In this document: piece by piece, positions 23,131-34,216 of the stretch | Position numbering within the stretch: the stretch's first letter is position 1 | Layout of the letters: every line of letters begins with the position of its first letter | DNA from: Atkinsonella hypoxylon | Lineage: Eukaryota; Ascomycota; Sordariomycetes; Hypocreales; Clavicipitaceae | Assembly (NCBI GenBank): GCA_000729835.1 | Contig: JFHB01000250.1 | Span: forward strand, 1 to 41,276 | Length of the DNA: 41,276 nucleotides | Direction: 5' to 3' | Position numbers and translations under genes: made by a program | Notes under the pieces: model-generated | Seen by the model: the letters and a program-made list of their open reading frames with translations, nothing else | What the model was told of the DNA's origin: nothing | Databases searched by the model: none

Positions 23131-23559
23131 GCTTCTACGTATTAGGAAGTTCATCCTTGCTATTAGAAGTAATAGCTGCTTTAGTCCTAGCCTTAAAGCA
23201 TAGATCCTTAATTAAGGAAAATATGTCTCTATCTAAATCTATAGCATTAGCATCAGCTTCAGCTTCTATAGGTTCTATATTAGCCTAAGGGGCTTCTATA
23301 GATATAGGGGCTTTAGGGGCCTCTACAGCTTCTATAGGGTTGCTTAGTAGAAGAGCTTGATCTATAGGTTCTAGTGGATAATTCGGCACATCCAGATGAC
23401 TAGGATAAGGATACTTAGGAGTATAATTATCTACTAATTGCTGCTAGTTATCGATTTCTCCCTCTAAAGGATTATCCACTATAGAACCAATAGGAACCTT
23501 AGGGATGCTCTATGAAATAGAACCTATTCCTTCTATAATTTTAACAAAGCTAGTCTTTA

Positions 23560-24440
23560 TAACAGCTTATTTAGAGGGGATATATATTAGATATACATTA
23601 GAACCTAGCGTAGCTAAAAGTCTACTAGGAACAGTTCTTTTAGCTAGCTTCTGCAACCTAGATTGTTGTTCTAAAGGAATTAGAACTTCACAATAGGAGC
23701 CTATAGCCCTTATTTTAGTAAAATTAGGCTTATAGGTCCTAGAAGGCTCTAAATCAGCTAGATATAGCTGTTTAGGACTTAGTGGTTTAGTACTATTCGC
23801 AGTAGTATTAACTAAATCCACTATAGCAGGAAGGATGTAAGACTATAGATATAGAGGTAATTGTAACTACTGTAGGGTAGCACGTAAACAGTCTAGAAGT
23901 ACCCTTATAGCTCTCTCTATTAGCCTATTCTATTTGTGAATATAGAGGCAAGAGGTACTAAAGCAAATACCCTTAGAAGATAGCTAAGCTTGCAACCTAG
24001 TATCGATTTCTGTACTACTATTAAAATAAAGGTGTTTAGAGTAGCAGTTATACTGGTTTTTTAATTCCTTAAAGAAGCCTTTAATACAGCTATAAAGAGT
24101 AGAACTCTCTTTATTAGCTAGATTAAAAGACCACTTATACTGTAATTTTCTATTAATTAGAAAAAGAACTAGAGGCCTTTTATTGTGCAGTATAGGCTCT
24201 ATTTTAACGGTATCTCCCTCTATAATATCTAAACATCTAGGGGGGTTAGGAATAGTATGCTTGCTAGGTCTTCTAATAGCTTTAGCTTAGTTGCAAGCTA
24301 GGCAGTTAAAATCCTTTTCCTTGATTTTTGTAAAATTAGGAATACCTTTAGTAATAGAAGCAGTCTTCTTTAGTAAAGGGAGTCCTATATGCCCTAATCT
24401 AACGTGCTAAGTAGCAGCTAATTCTAGGAGCTTCTTATAG
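23560..24440 (-). pseudogene. Z integrase domain
   Basis: This is the Copia integrase. The HHCC finger is visible as HVRLGHIGLP, then NCLACN, near 24410-24290. The core strand reads LVLFLINR, where Asp is expected at the Asn, near 24175. The third catalytic residue is kept in QNRLIERAIR near 23930. The last 84 codons (23821-23567) are free of stops and show the Copia C-terminal pattern with YKPNFTKIRAIGSYCEV. Confidence 0.88.
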
Positions 24441-25139
24441 GAAGAAGAAGCAGTAATAGGAGAATTACTACTAGAATTATTATTAGAGCTAGCTTCCTGT
24501 TGCTCCCTATCTTACTAGATCTCTTAAGAACCACGGGCCTCGTTTAAGGGATCTAGACGGCCACTTCCTCCAATATCCAGCAACTTAGGATTTAGACCTT
24601 CTAAATCCCCGTTATTAGAAGGAATCTAACTAGGAGCCCGTTTAGGAACTAGGGCTAATGGCTTTATAGCATCGTTATTAGTATTATCTTCTTCTTCTTT
24701 AAAATTAGATAATTCCTCAATTCGGCTATATTCCTCTAGATTAAAACTAGGCTGTTAAGGGATTTAAACCTCTATAGGATAACTAGCATTATAACCGCTA
24801 TTATAACTATTGCTAGCTAGAAATCCTATATAAGAGAGATTAGCGTGGTTTTTACACACTTTAGGGGTCTCTTGCCCCTTAAGCTATAGAAAGAAACTAT
24901 GCTTTTTGGGATTTAGAAGCCTACAGCAGCTTCTATTAGCTAGAAATAGCTGATTTCTAAGGAGAGTGCCCCCTATTAAATAGTGCTTTAGACTACTAAT
25001 TAGGTTGGTATCTAAACCTAGGCAATACAGAGCATCCTTTAGAGCTAAAGGCCTGTATTTAGCTAGATTTATACTAACTAGTACCTAGAATACAGCAGTT
25101 CCCTGTCCTTTAGGATAAATAGGACCTCCTCCAGTAGCA

Positions 25140-25245
25140 ATAGGCGCGGTTTTACCCTTTTTTATAGGCTTAAAAGTCCTAAAAAATGCCTTATTGTTAA
25201 CTATATAACAGGTAGAACCTATATCGTATAGTAGGGAGTTTTTAA
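25140..25245 (-). pseudogene. Z protease domain
   Basis: This is the Copia-type aspartic protease. The frame reads NSLLYDIGSTCYIVNNKAFF with the active site Asp-Ile-Gly at 25225-25217, where the family usually has Asp-Ser-Gly or Asp-Thr-Gly. The Asp itself is retained. Upstream is a long Ser, Thr and Asp-rich linker (25250-25370). Confidence 0.88.
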
Positions 25246-26734
25246 TTATTCCGTTAGAGTAATTAAAAGAAGGGGTATTATTACTAGTAGTACTAGTATC
25301 ACTAGTAGTAGATTCTGTATCTAAATCGTAAGAATTATCACTACTAGAACTGCTAGAATCATTAGATTCTATAGTATCCTGGTTGCTAGTAGATAGGTTA
25401 TAACAACCTATAGCAAAAGCAGCTTCTCTATCCTTATTCCTAGAGTTTTTGTTACTTCTTCTTCGGCCCTTCTACTTCTTCTTATTCTTAGAGGCTTTAT
25501 CTGTATCTTTAGAGGCATTAGAATCGTTAGAATTAGAAATAGAATTCTTCTTCTAATTAGGAGGATTCTTTCCTTAATTAGCCTTATTATTAGAACCATT
25601 AGAATTAGAAGCTTTATAACTAAGAGTCTTAGATATAGAGGAGCTTTTATCTCTTTGTTCTTCTAATAAGTTAGCTATAAGGAACTGTAAATTTAGCATT
25701 TTTACAGATAGACCTTGTGCTCTAGCAGCTCTAATAGAATATTGCTGCCTTTCAGCCTAGCTAGGGAAGGTCTTCTTTAAAGCATTAATATAATAATTTA
25801 CCTAGTCAATAGGATCAATAGCTACACTATAGAGCTGTAGTCTAGCTAGTAAATTATTAAATTCAGCATTAAAGGCCTCTAAAGATCCCTTATAGTTCGA
25901 AAACGATAAGTTGTAATAACTAGTATATAGCGTACTACGTTATATTTTAGCACTCTGCAAATATTGCCTAACTAGAACGTTATAGGCATCTACAGGGGAC
26001 TTATGCCAGCTTATAGCAGCTTAAGGTCCAGATTAGCAACTATCTCTTATAATTATAAGGATAATAGCTTGCTCTAAATCTACTAACGTACTAGCTATAC
26101 TAGAATTATTAATAAATTAAGGGAATCCTAAAGCCCTAAATTAAATAGTTAAAGCTTGCTTCTACTGTTCAAAATTTTTAGGGCCTTTTAGCTTAGCAGC
26201 CTCTAGAATTAAGTGGACCTTCTTATTTAGCTCTTTTATAGTGCCTTCATTAAAAGCAGGCAGAAAAGTAGCACTATTAGAACTAGAAGGTTTAGGGGCT
26301 TCAAAAGAGACTTTAGAAGCTCTTTTAGAAGTAACAGGATCTACTACCTTAAAGGGAGACCCTATAGAGAGATTACCTATAGATGTAATTATAGTATCTA
26401 ATTTACTTAGTAAATCAGCTATATTACCTTTATTTTAGCTTTATTTTGCTTCACTATACCTAATAAATCTATTTAGGGTCTCTTATTGCTTATCTATTTA
26501 AGCTTTTAGGTTAGCTTATACATTATAGACTTACACTACTCTTTTAGAAGCTAATCTAGCTTCTTTTAGAGCCTTCTTAGCTGTATAATCTTCTTCATTA
26601 AAAGAGGAATCTACTAGCTAAGGGGGGGACCTTACTAGACCAGGAAAGCTAGTAGCAGCTGTAGCTAGTATACTAGAACCACTACCCCGTTTAGGGCTTA
26701 TGCTCTTTCCCTTGCCTGTTCCTTTTAGTGCTAT

Positions 26735-27684
26735 TTTAAGGGTTTAAAAAGTAGCTAATTTAACGCTCTTTTATAGCTAATTATAGCTAAATTACAGTGG
26801 AAATAGTAGTAAATAACAGTAATAACTTCTACTAGATATTAATAGATTGCTCTATTATAGGCCTAGAAGTGCCCTATATCTTTAGAAATTATACTGAGAT
26901 TTTTCTCTAATTTCTTTCGTAACAGGTATAACGGGCTCTAAGGCTGCGTTGTATCGCAATCTATATGCGCATACAATTTGTATAGCAGACCAGATTAACA
27001 AGCGGTCGCGAGGGGCACAAAACACAGTTCTAGCTATTTTTAGCCAAAAAATTCAGGAGATTCTTCTCCAATTAGGTTCTAATAAATTAGTGGAGACCTA
27101 GGCACAGCTAATTTAGGGATATCCAGCTAATTCCTACTTCAAAATCCCAACCGGTGGGATTACTACATAAATTAATTCTGCAACCGAAAACACAGGAATA
27201 TCCAACGGCAACAAGAGCTGTTAGGCGTACACTACAAATTGTAGTATAGCTACTAACAGAGGTGCACAGGGTGCACGATATAACAACAACAACAAGCGAT
27301 GTAGTGCAGCGCTGAGCTTATTTCTTAATAGAAATAATTGATTAGGCAGTGCCTAATAAAACGATTTGCAGTGCAAATGTAATGTATGCAGATGTATATA
27401 TTTTAATGTTGCGCAACGATAGAACCTAGCTATTGAGAATAGCTTTAAAAGTGTATATACACAGGGTGCATAGGACTAGTGCAGGAGGCATAGGGTAGGC
27501 AGAATAAAAACACCAGTATAGTAGCTAGCGATGTATGTGCAGCAGGTATTAATAGCTTCCAGCAAGCTACTAATGATTTTAGTAGCGATAGCTGCTAGCG
27601 CAGGTCTTAATATAGCTTCTAGTGGGTAATATAGTACACAATAGTAGATTTTCAGCGGGCTAACAGCTTGCAGATAGGTCTTCC
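26735..27684 (-). other. Z leader, not RIP-mutated in its 5' two thirds
   Basis: The roughly 950-bp leader lies between primer site and gag. From about 26880 to 27690 it keeps CpG, CpA and TpG. In bases 27241-27300 I count 7 TpA, 8 CpA, 2 TpG and 2 CpG, unlike the rest of the window. It has a near-palindrome at 27146-27164 (AATCCCAACCGGTGGGATT). No ORF seen. The contrast with the mutated gag beside it suggests this leader has no homologous partner elsewhere in the genome. Confidence 0.7.
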
Positions 27685-27696
27685 GGGCTTATAACC
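27685..27696 (-). other. Primer-binding site of Z (half initiator-tRNA type)
   Basis: Directly after the 5' LTR the minus strand reads GGTTATAAGCCC. With one G restored it is complementary to the anticodon-loop sequence GGGCTCATAACC of initiator tRNA-Met. Several Copia elements prime from such a half tRNA. The assignment rests on my knowledge of the tRNA sequence. Confidence 0.7.
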
Positions 27697-28392
27697 TATT
27701 GAAAATAATAGGGATTACAGGACTAGATATCTAAGAGGGTAGTAGTCTCTTAGATTTAGCACCTGTAATTGCTCCTAGCAATTATTACGTAGTGGAAGCA
27801 GCAGCGGCCTAAATTAAGCTGTAGTGTATAGTATAGATCACGTAGAGGCAGTAGATAACTATAATAATAGTGGTATCTTATATTAAGAGCGCTGTAACAA
27901 ATAAGTAAGGGTAGGATCTTAAATCTTTCTAGTCCCTTATAGACCCTCTAACTATATCGGCGGGCTGTAGTCGCTAGAAGGGGCTTGTAGGCTACTTTAT
28001 AATTTCTGCAAAAAGATTTACTATATAAAAACAAAAAAATTAACTTACAGCTATACAAACGAGAAACCTACGTGCACAATTTAACAAATTCCACTAATAG
28101 TAAACAACCCTTATAAGCAACCCTATCCAACAATTATACTATTAGATAGCCCTAATTCTTAGCTTTTGAATGATATACTTCTTGAATTTCTACCATTACT
28201 AGTTGTGGAGAAAAACGCTGTTAAAGCTGACTATAGGTTAGGCAACTTTACCTTAGTCAAATCCAGATGTTTCGCATCTAGTAACAGCGATATCTCTACC
28301 AAAAATCAACGTAACAAGACCTAATAAGGGTCACGTGATAGAGCAACTAGTAGGCATAAAAATAGGCTATACAGGGTAGCTTATTTTTAACA
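27697..28392 (-). repeat. 5' LTR of Z (696 bp)
   Basis: It pairs with 20552-21247. It begins at 28392 with TGTTAAAAATAAGC, directly beside target AGTAC. Confidence 0.95.
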
Positions 28393-30969
28393 AGTACAAA
28401 GTAGATTTACTGTATAACGCTTGTACAGCTGTACAGTCTGCTAACAGTGCCTTATCTAGCAATTTAAACCACTTTCCGTTAGAACCTTCTATCTTCAAAA
28501 GGGCAGATGCAAGCGTTTAATAACTAGCTTTAACAGGTAAATTAGCTTTTAGATTGTACACTAATGTCTTAATCCTTTTAATTCTAATAGCTTTAACTGC
28601 TTTTTTAAGATTCCTATACATTTTTAGCTCTCTATTAAAAACTAGAAATTAGAAGACTCTAAATTATATAATTAGTTTTATTAGGAACTTCTAAATAGCT
28701 GCAATATTAGTATGCTGTATAGAGCGCGCTTCTACTTATCTAGTAAGGTTACATCTTGCTTCTAGAAGGTACTTAAAACTATAATTAAGTAGTATATATT
28801 AGGTGTTAATATATATCTTGCTTATTGGGTTGCTTAAAGCTATTAGTATTAATAATTCTCTAGGCCTCTAAGGAGCGAACTTTTAGTATACCTTATAACA
28901 GGAAATTATCGCTTAAACTATATTCTAGAGTCCTTTCTAAAAGTACTTAATTCTAGCTGCTTAAAATATAACTTCTACACCTTTATAACCTATTTACTTA
29001 TATAAAGCCTTAACAATCTTCTTCTGTTGCATTAGGTCTTTAATAACTAAAGTAGAACCCTTTATTGTACTAGTTAGTCTCTTCTACAACAGGCCTTTAT
29101 CTAAGAAGTATTGCTTAGCACTTATATAAAGTTGCTTATACTTACTCTTATTTAGATTAAATAGTCTTTATAACGTTAAAAGGAAATCTATAATTTATTA
29201 AGTCCTAGAAGTATAGTATACTCTATTGCACAGCTAGATCTTATTAACATTAAGCTGTAGGTTAATAAAATCTTTAATATCCCCTTTAGCTATTTAGTTT
29301 AATATATTAGAAGGCCTACCTTCTTTATGCAATAAAGTATTAGCTATCTTATTCTTTTCTCCTAGAATGTACCTAGCTGTAAAATTAAACAGCATAATAT
29401 AACTAATCTATTGCATAATAAGTGCGCCTAGGACGTTATTAATAGCGCTATTAAGCTAATATATAAGCACTTAAGAATTAGTCTTTAGAGTAAAAGGAAC
29501 TCTATAGAGATAAATTTATAGCCTTTTTAATGTGTAAACAATAGCTCTATATTCCTACTTTATTCTATTATACTTAATTTCTAAATTGCTCTAATATCTA
29601 CTTTTATATTGTATAAAGTGTTATTACCTATTAACAATTTACATTAAAACTGCTCTCTATCCTTTTAAGCTTATATTAATTATTAATATAATTTCTCTAG
29701 CGCTTAGGCTAAGATTAATTGTTATAAGAACTAATGCAGTTGTTATTATATACTTAAGGACCTCTATAGCGTTCTTTTAGTCTAGTCCTTAAGTTTACTT
29801 AGCACTCTTCTTAAGTAAGATTATAAGAGGCTTAGCTTTTATAGAGTAATACTATACCTAGATGTAATAACAGCCTATAAGCTTAAAAAAGAATTTAACC
29901 TTAAAAACATTCTTATACTCTATTTACTCTAGAATCTTTATTATCTTTACTTCTAAAGGTTTTCTTCTATTAGTGCTATATATAAATCTAATAATCTCTA
30001 CAGTCTTTTAGTACAGCTTTAATTTTACAGTAGATACAGTGTAACTAGCTAGCTTAATATTAATAAGAACTTTATTAATGTTAATTAAATATTCTATAAT
30101 ATATCTTTATATATTAAGCAATACTTCCTTTCTATTGTAAGTAGTAGTAAGGCCTTTTACTGCAATATTATTTAAGAAAGGCTTATAAGTGTAAGGAATT
30201 AGGTTAAAAAGAATTCTCCCTACTACTTAAATAAATTAAGCAATAGAGTTAGTTGCTCCCTAAGGAAGTATATAAAGTTATAGAAGTTCTATTGCTATTA
30301 AAATTATTGTTAAGTTCCTGCTTTCCTCTGCAAGCAGTATCTAGTTATAGCTTAACAGTAAATTAATAACTAAAAGTATCTTATATATCCTAAATTCTTC
30401 GCTAAAAGCCTTTGCTCCTTCTAGGATATAGGCATTCTATATTGTAATCTTGTTGTAGGCTGTTGTAGACAGCACTAGCTATATCCCTTTATCCTTCTTT
30501 ATCACTAAAAAGTAAGGGTTCCTATAAGATCTATAACTCTTTTCTAATAACCTATACTAAAGCTTCTTTTTTAATAAATTAACTAGTCTCCCTTATAGAC
30601 TAATAGGTATTAGTATTAACTTTACTTTCTAAGCTCTATAAGCAATAGTGTAGATAACTTAAGGTAGTGCAACTAGGGGATTAATCTTTCTACACTCTAA
30701 TAAGTTCTACGCTAGTACTGCCTCTTAGTTATAGAGGATTTCCTTAAAAACATTAACTTCTTCTACTGTTAAATATTCTTATACTTATTTAACTATTTAA
30801 TCTAAGTGCTCTTTTGTTATTTAGAATCCTTAGGGTTTTTTACTAAATCTTCCTATAATATATTTAGCGTATTTTCCTAATTTATCTAAGTGTACTTTTG
30901 CCTCTTTCTACTTCTTCTATTTCCACTTAGGGTCTCTATTAGGTGTAGACCTATTTAAGGGAATATTAT
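28393..30969 (-). pseudogene. X2 pol relic: RT, RNase H and integrase core
   Basis: This is the minus-strand continuation of X2 gag-pol. The RT box at 30178-30167 reads Phe-Leu-Asn-Asn, then Ile-Ala-Val-Lys-Gly. This fits a fungal Gypsy lineage with Phe-Leu-Asp-Asp-Ile-x-Val-Lys-Gly-Pro instead of Tyr-x-Asp-Asp. RNase H follows with INISLKG, stop, RAVLM near 29690, where Asp-Ala-Ser is expected. The integrase finger shows ALYK, stop, IGYKGVEV then ISCYKVY near 29000-28880; His and Cys are replaced by Tyr. The frame runs into Z at 28393 and resumes at 20546. Confidence 0.88.
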
Positions 30970-31049
30970 TATTAAGATTAAAAGAGTGGACCGATCCAAC
31001 TGAACCTAGGATTACAAAGCCTTATATATTTTAACATATATTTTTAACA
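30970..31049 (-). repeat. 3' LTR of the miniature element (80 bp)
   Basis: The minus strand begins TGTTAAAAATATATG and ends CTTTTAATCTTAATA. It keeps the CpG in GGATCGGTCC. Confidence 0.93.
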
Positions 31050-31123
31050 CTCCCCCTGGAATTGTATATCTAGGTGCCCGCTTGGAGGTTATAGGCTTAT
31101 ACTAGTAATTAAATCTTTTTATG

Positions 31124-31241
31124 GTTTTCGGCAGGGTTCGAACTCGTAACCTTTGCCTCGTAGAGCAGTGCTCCACTTTGTAGTGGGCGACGTAAGGCCG
31201 CTGCAGTGGGCTACAACCACTGCGCCACCAAGCTTATAACC
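31124..31241 (-). ncRNA. tRNA-like segment with pol III A and B boxes inside the miniature element
   Basis: On the minus strand TGGCGCAGTGG (31227-31217) matches the tRNA A box and GAGTTCGAACC (31145-31135) the B box with one deviation, 71 bases apart. The T arm can pair in part: a stem closes around TTCGAAC, with A-C mismatches explained by two G-to-A changes. The acceptor ends do not pair, so it is not a functional tRNA. It resembles the head of a tRNA-derived SINE. The segment keeps CpG (for example GCGGCC and ACGTCGCC). Transcription by pol III is an inference. Confidence 0.65.
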
Positions 31242-31321
31242 TATTAAGATTAAAAGAGTGGACCGATCCAACTGAACCTAGGATTACAAAGCCTTATATA
31301 TTTTAACATATATTTTTCACA
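31242..31321 (-). repeat. 5' LTR of the miniature element (80 bp)
   Basis: Matches 30970-31049 at 79 of 80 positions; the one difference is an A/C transversion near the outer end, not a RIP change. Confidence 0.93.
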
Positions 31322-34216
31322 ATTATCTCTTAGCAGAATCTTGTTAGCTTTCTGCTTATATAATGTATTTACCTTTAGATTAATTAGTTGCAATTGCCTT
31401 AAGGGCTAAATCTCCTCTGCAGCCTCTTTAAGTTAGCTTCTATACTAGTTAGCTATTCCCTTTATTATAAGGTTAGTAATAGCTACGCCCTTATCTTCTG
31501 TTATAGGCACTAGCTCCTTATTATTGTTTAACTTAGCTTTAAGACTCTCTTTAACTATTTAATTATAGACTAAATCCTTAGATAACTTATTAATTAAGAT
31601 TAGATTAACGTTAGCAGCTATTGCTTTATCTGTTACAGTCTTCTATTTAATACTTCTAGTAACCCTTAAGACTAATATAATATTACTAAAACAGCACTTT
31701 AAGAGAAGCTTACCTCCTTTATTGCTGTACTTAAAGGTAACTTTAGCTATATATATAAAAGGCATTTTAAGGATTAATTATATATATAAAGACTTTAGCG
31801 TAATATAAAAGTAAATTAGCGTTTAGACGTTTCTAAGGTATAGCTTTATTATTACCTCTTTTAATATTATAAGCTTATATAATGTAAAAGATATAGTAGT
31901 AGTCTCTTACTTTATTAGAGTTATTTTTAAATTAAGCTCTTTAATAAGGTTCTTAGTAATAATGTTCCTTTATAAACTATAATCTATAAGACTATTAATA
32001 AGTAAAGAGTTTAGGCTTTTAAGTTATACTTAAAGGTAAGGTAAGTTCTATAAATAGCTTATAATTGCTTTTAGCTTTAGAATACTATTTAATTCTCTAA
32101 TATAAAGCGCATTTACCTATAGGTTTACAATAGACTTCTTCTCTTTAATATAATTTCCTATATATTCTTATATAACGTTCTATAAATCCTTCTAGATACT
32201 ACTAAGCAGCTATCTTATGCATTTATTAGTAATATCTTCTTTATTGTCTTCTGTTGCCTCTTTAACTATAGTAGATATTGTTTTAATAATATTAATTAAT
32301 TAATCTTTCTACTCCTTAATTCTTTATCTCTTCCTTAGGATAGAATATAGAGGTATAACTTTAGCACTTATTCTATTAATATAATAGACTTTATTAATAC
32401 TATTTACTTATATTAGGTATTTATTCCCTATTGCTTCTATAAGTGTAAGCATTAGTTAGTATAGGTCTTATAAGCTAACTTTAATCTTCTTCTAAAAAAT
32501 ATCTTTAAATAATTATATAAGAAGCTATACTTTTATATCTATAGAGCTATCTTTCTTAGCTTTTTTTTCTTTTCTTTTTACTTAGTCTTTTAAAGCTTCT
32601 TCTTACTTAATAGAGTATTATATCTCTATAGTATAGACTCTAAAGGGCTAGGCTGTAATTCTCTCCTTAATTAATATATAGAGAGTCCTTCTAGGTCTAT
32701 ATTTCTTTATCTTAAACATTAAAGTTACTATAGTACTGTTAATAGAGTCCCTTTTAAAAATAGCTTCTAGTAGAATATATATTAAGCAATAATTAGAAAT
32801 ATTAATCTTATTAAAGATTTAATCTAATGTTTCTCTCTCTTTCTTGCTAAGCTTTTAATAGTTTAATGTTTTTCTACTAAATTCCTTAACTTAAGAATAA
32901 TACTATCTTATAATATAGTAGTTAAAATAATTAACCTAGAACACTATAAGCCTATAAAGATAACTTTCTATACTAAAGAAGCTTTATATAAGAATAGATA
33001 GCACTAAATTATTTAATTCTACTGTTAAAATACTTACTCTTTAATTATACTTTATAAAGCTAATCTTATTGTTATACTAGTAAAACTAGTATTAATCTAT
33101 ATAATAACCTTTCTTACTATAGTAATAGCAGTAATACTGCCTTATACAGCTTCTAGTTATATAGGTCCTAAAGCTTTAGGCATTATTATATATATTAACA
33201 GCATTAATATATATATTTTGCCTTTTCTCCTTCTTCTTCCTAAATTTCTCTTTAAAAAGCTTTATAATATCTATCTTTAAAACTACCTACTTTATAAGTA
33301 TAATCTTTATATCTTTAAACTTCTAGGTTAAATTATCTATTTAATCTTTTACTTCTAAAATAAACTATATAATTTCCTTAGCCTTATAACTAAAATTACT
33401 TATACTATAATACTTAAAACTTCTTCTGCCTAGAGGTATATAAAGGTAGTCTTTTCTATTATTATAGAGTTTAGAATTATAGTCTTTTAGCTCTATTCTA
33501 GCTTATATATACTAGCTAAGCTGCTCTAATAACTCCCTATAGAGCATTATAATAAACTTAGCTTTAGTAACTTTTATTTAATCTATAAAGCTAGTAAGTA
33601 TAGTATCTAGTAAGGCCTTATAAATGAAATTAAACTAAGAGGTTATACTGCGCTATATATAGAGCTTAGCGCTAATTATAGTAGCTTAATGCTCTTAAAG
33701 CTAATAGAGGGTATCTTTTATAGTCCTTAAATAGTTTCTCTTTAAGTCTTTAAGCTTTTTATTAGCTTACTTCTTTTAATCCTAAGGAGTAGCTTTATAC
33801 TAAAGTAAAAGCTACTCTTTAGCTTCTTTTTAATTATATAAGGTATAAATAACCTTTATATACTTATAGATTAATAGGTTAATATAATAAATAAATATCT
33901 TTTACTAGTTTTCCTTTAGAATAAATAAGGTCTCTATTTTTAGCTTAAAGCTAGTTAAGTAATTAAGGATATTTTCTCCCTTAAATTAATATATATTAAA
34001 CTTCTTATTAAAGGTAGCCTAAGCTTGCTACTTTTTAATAGCTTTATCTATAGCTTTAGTAAAAGCCTTATAAGGTATAGCTATAGCGCTATTAGTATTA
34101 GCCTTTTTATCTTAAGTATTTAATTCTATTATAATCTTAGGTTTTAAAACAACTTTTTTAGAAGATTTACTAGATTAACTAAAGCTAGTGTTAGCTGCTT
34201 TAAATGTAGAGCTTAT
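31322..34216 (-). pseudogene. X2 gag and protease relic
   Basis: This is the N-terminal part of X2 gag-pol. The start is a mutated ATG (ATA at 34216). The Gag zinc knuckle begins with Cys at 33130 (CYYY, then KKGYYID), a CCHC box whose Cys and His codons now read Tyr. The protease site at 31984-31976 reads Asp-Tyr-Ser, followed by Leu, stop, Arg-Asn; an Asp-Cys-Gly-Ser ancestor would need only RIP-type changes. The knuckle, protease and RT landmarks are in phase (382 codons, and 483 after removing the miniature element). Gag-pol of X2 totals 1982 codons after removing both inserts. Confidence 0.85.

Larger units (their letters stand above)
21509..26734 (-). pseudogene. Z Copia gag-pol polyprotein relic
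   Basis: This is one frame of 1742 codons, from a mutated ATG (ATA at 26734) to a stop at 21509. Landmarks are in phase: the Gag motif at 26008, protease Asp at 25225, integrase block at 23821, RT box at 22504 and RNase H block at 22186 are all separated by multiples of three. In-frame stops are TAA or TAG. Gag (26734 to about 25390) has the Copia Gag pattern WHKSPVDAYNVL, then LEAFNAEFNNLLARL. Its C-terminus is Asn, Ser and Lys-rich with no CCHC knuckle. Z is the best preserved coding sequence in the window. Confidence 0.93.
20552..28392 (-). mobile_element. Copia element Z, full length (7841 bp)
   Basis: Two 696-bp LTRs at 27697-28392 (5') and 20552-21247 (3') enclose a minus-strand Copia with one gag-pol frame. 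The flanks AGTAG (20547-20551) and AGTAC (28393-28397) match at 4 of 5. It sits inside the integrase gene of X2. The order gag, protease, integrase, RT, RNase H defines Copia (Pseudoviridae). Damage is lighter than in X and Y, and no frameshift was found. It is not functional because in-frame stops and active-site changes remain. Confidence 0.95.
30970..31321 (-). mobile_element. Miniature LTR retrotransposon (352 bp) carrying a tRNA-like sequence
   Basis: Two 80-bp LTRs (31242-31321 and 30970-31049) differ at one base and flank a 192-bp interior. Perfect ATTAT target duplications lie at 30965-30969 and 31322-31326. On the minus strand the order is LTR, primer site GGTTATAAGC (31241-31232), tRNA-like segment, spacer, polypurine CCAGGGGGAG (31059-31050), LTR. 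There is no coding capacity, so it is a terminal-repeat retrotransposon in miniature (TRIM or SMART class). LTR start TGTTAAAAATA, primer site and polypurine tract match Z. It interrupts X2 pol between protease and RT; removing 357 bp restores the frame. Confidence 0.92.

Noticed and set aside
23505..23696. 63-codon plus-strand open frame
   Set aside because: It is antisense to the Z integrase frame (23821-23567), which shows clear Copia homology.
25408..25599. 63-codon minus-strand open frame, Arg and Ile-rich
   Set aside because: Out of phase with the Z gag-pol frame, which runs through the same bases and reaches the protease.
26241..26438. 65-codon plus-strand open frame
   Set aside because: It is antisense to Z gag and has no family signature.
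20552..28392. Z as a plus-strand element
   Set aside because: Protease, RT and RNase H all read on the minus strand, and the primer site and polypurine tract fit only that direction.
31124..31241. A functional tRNA gene
   Set aside because: A and B boxes are present but the acceptor ends do not pair, the T stem is mismatched and no clear anticodon arm can be assigned.
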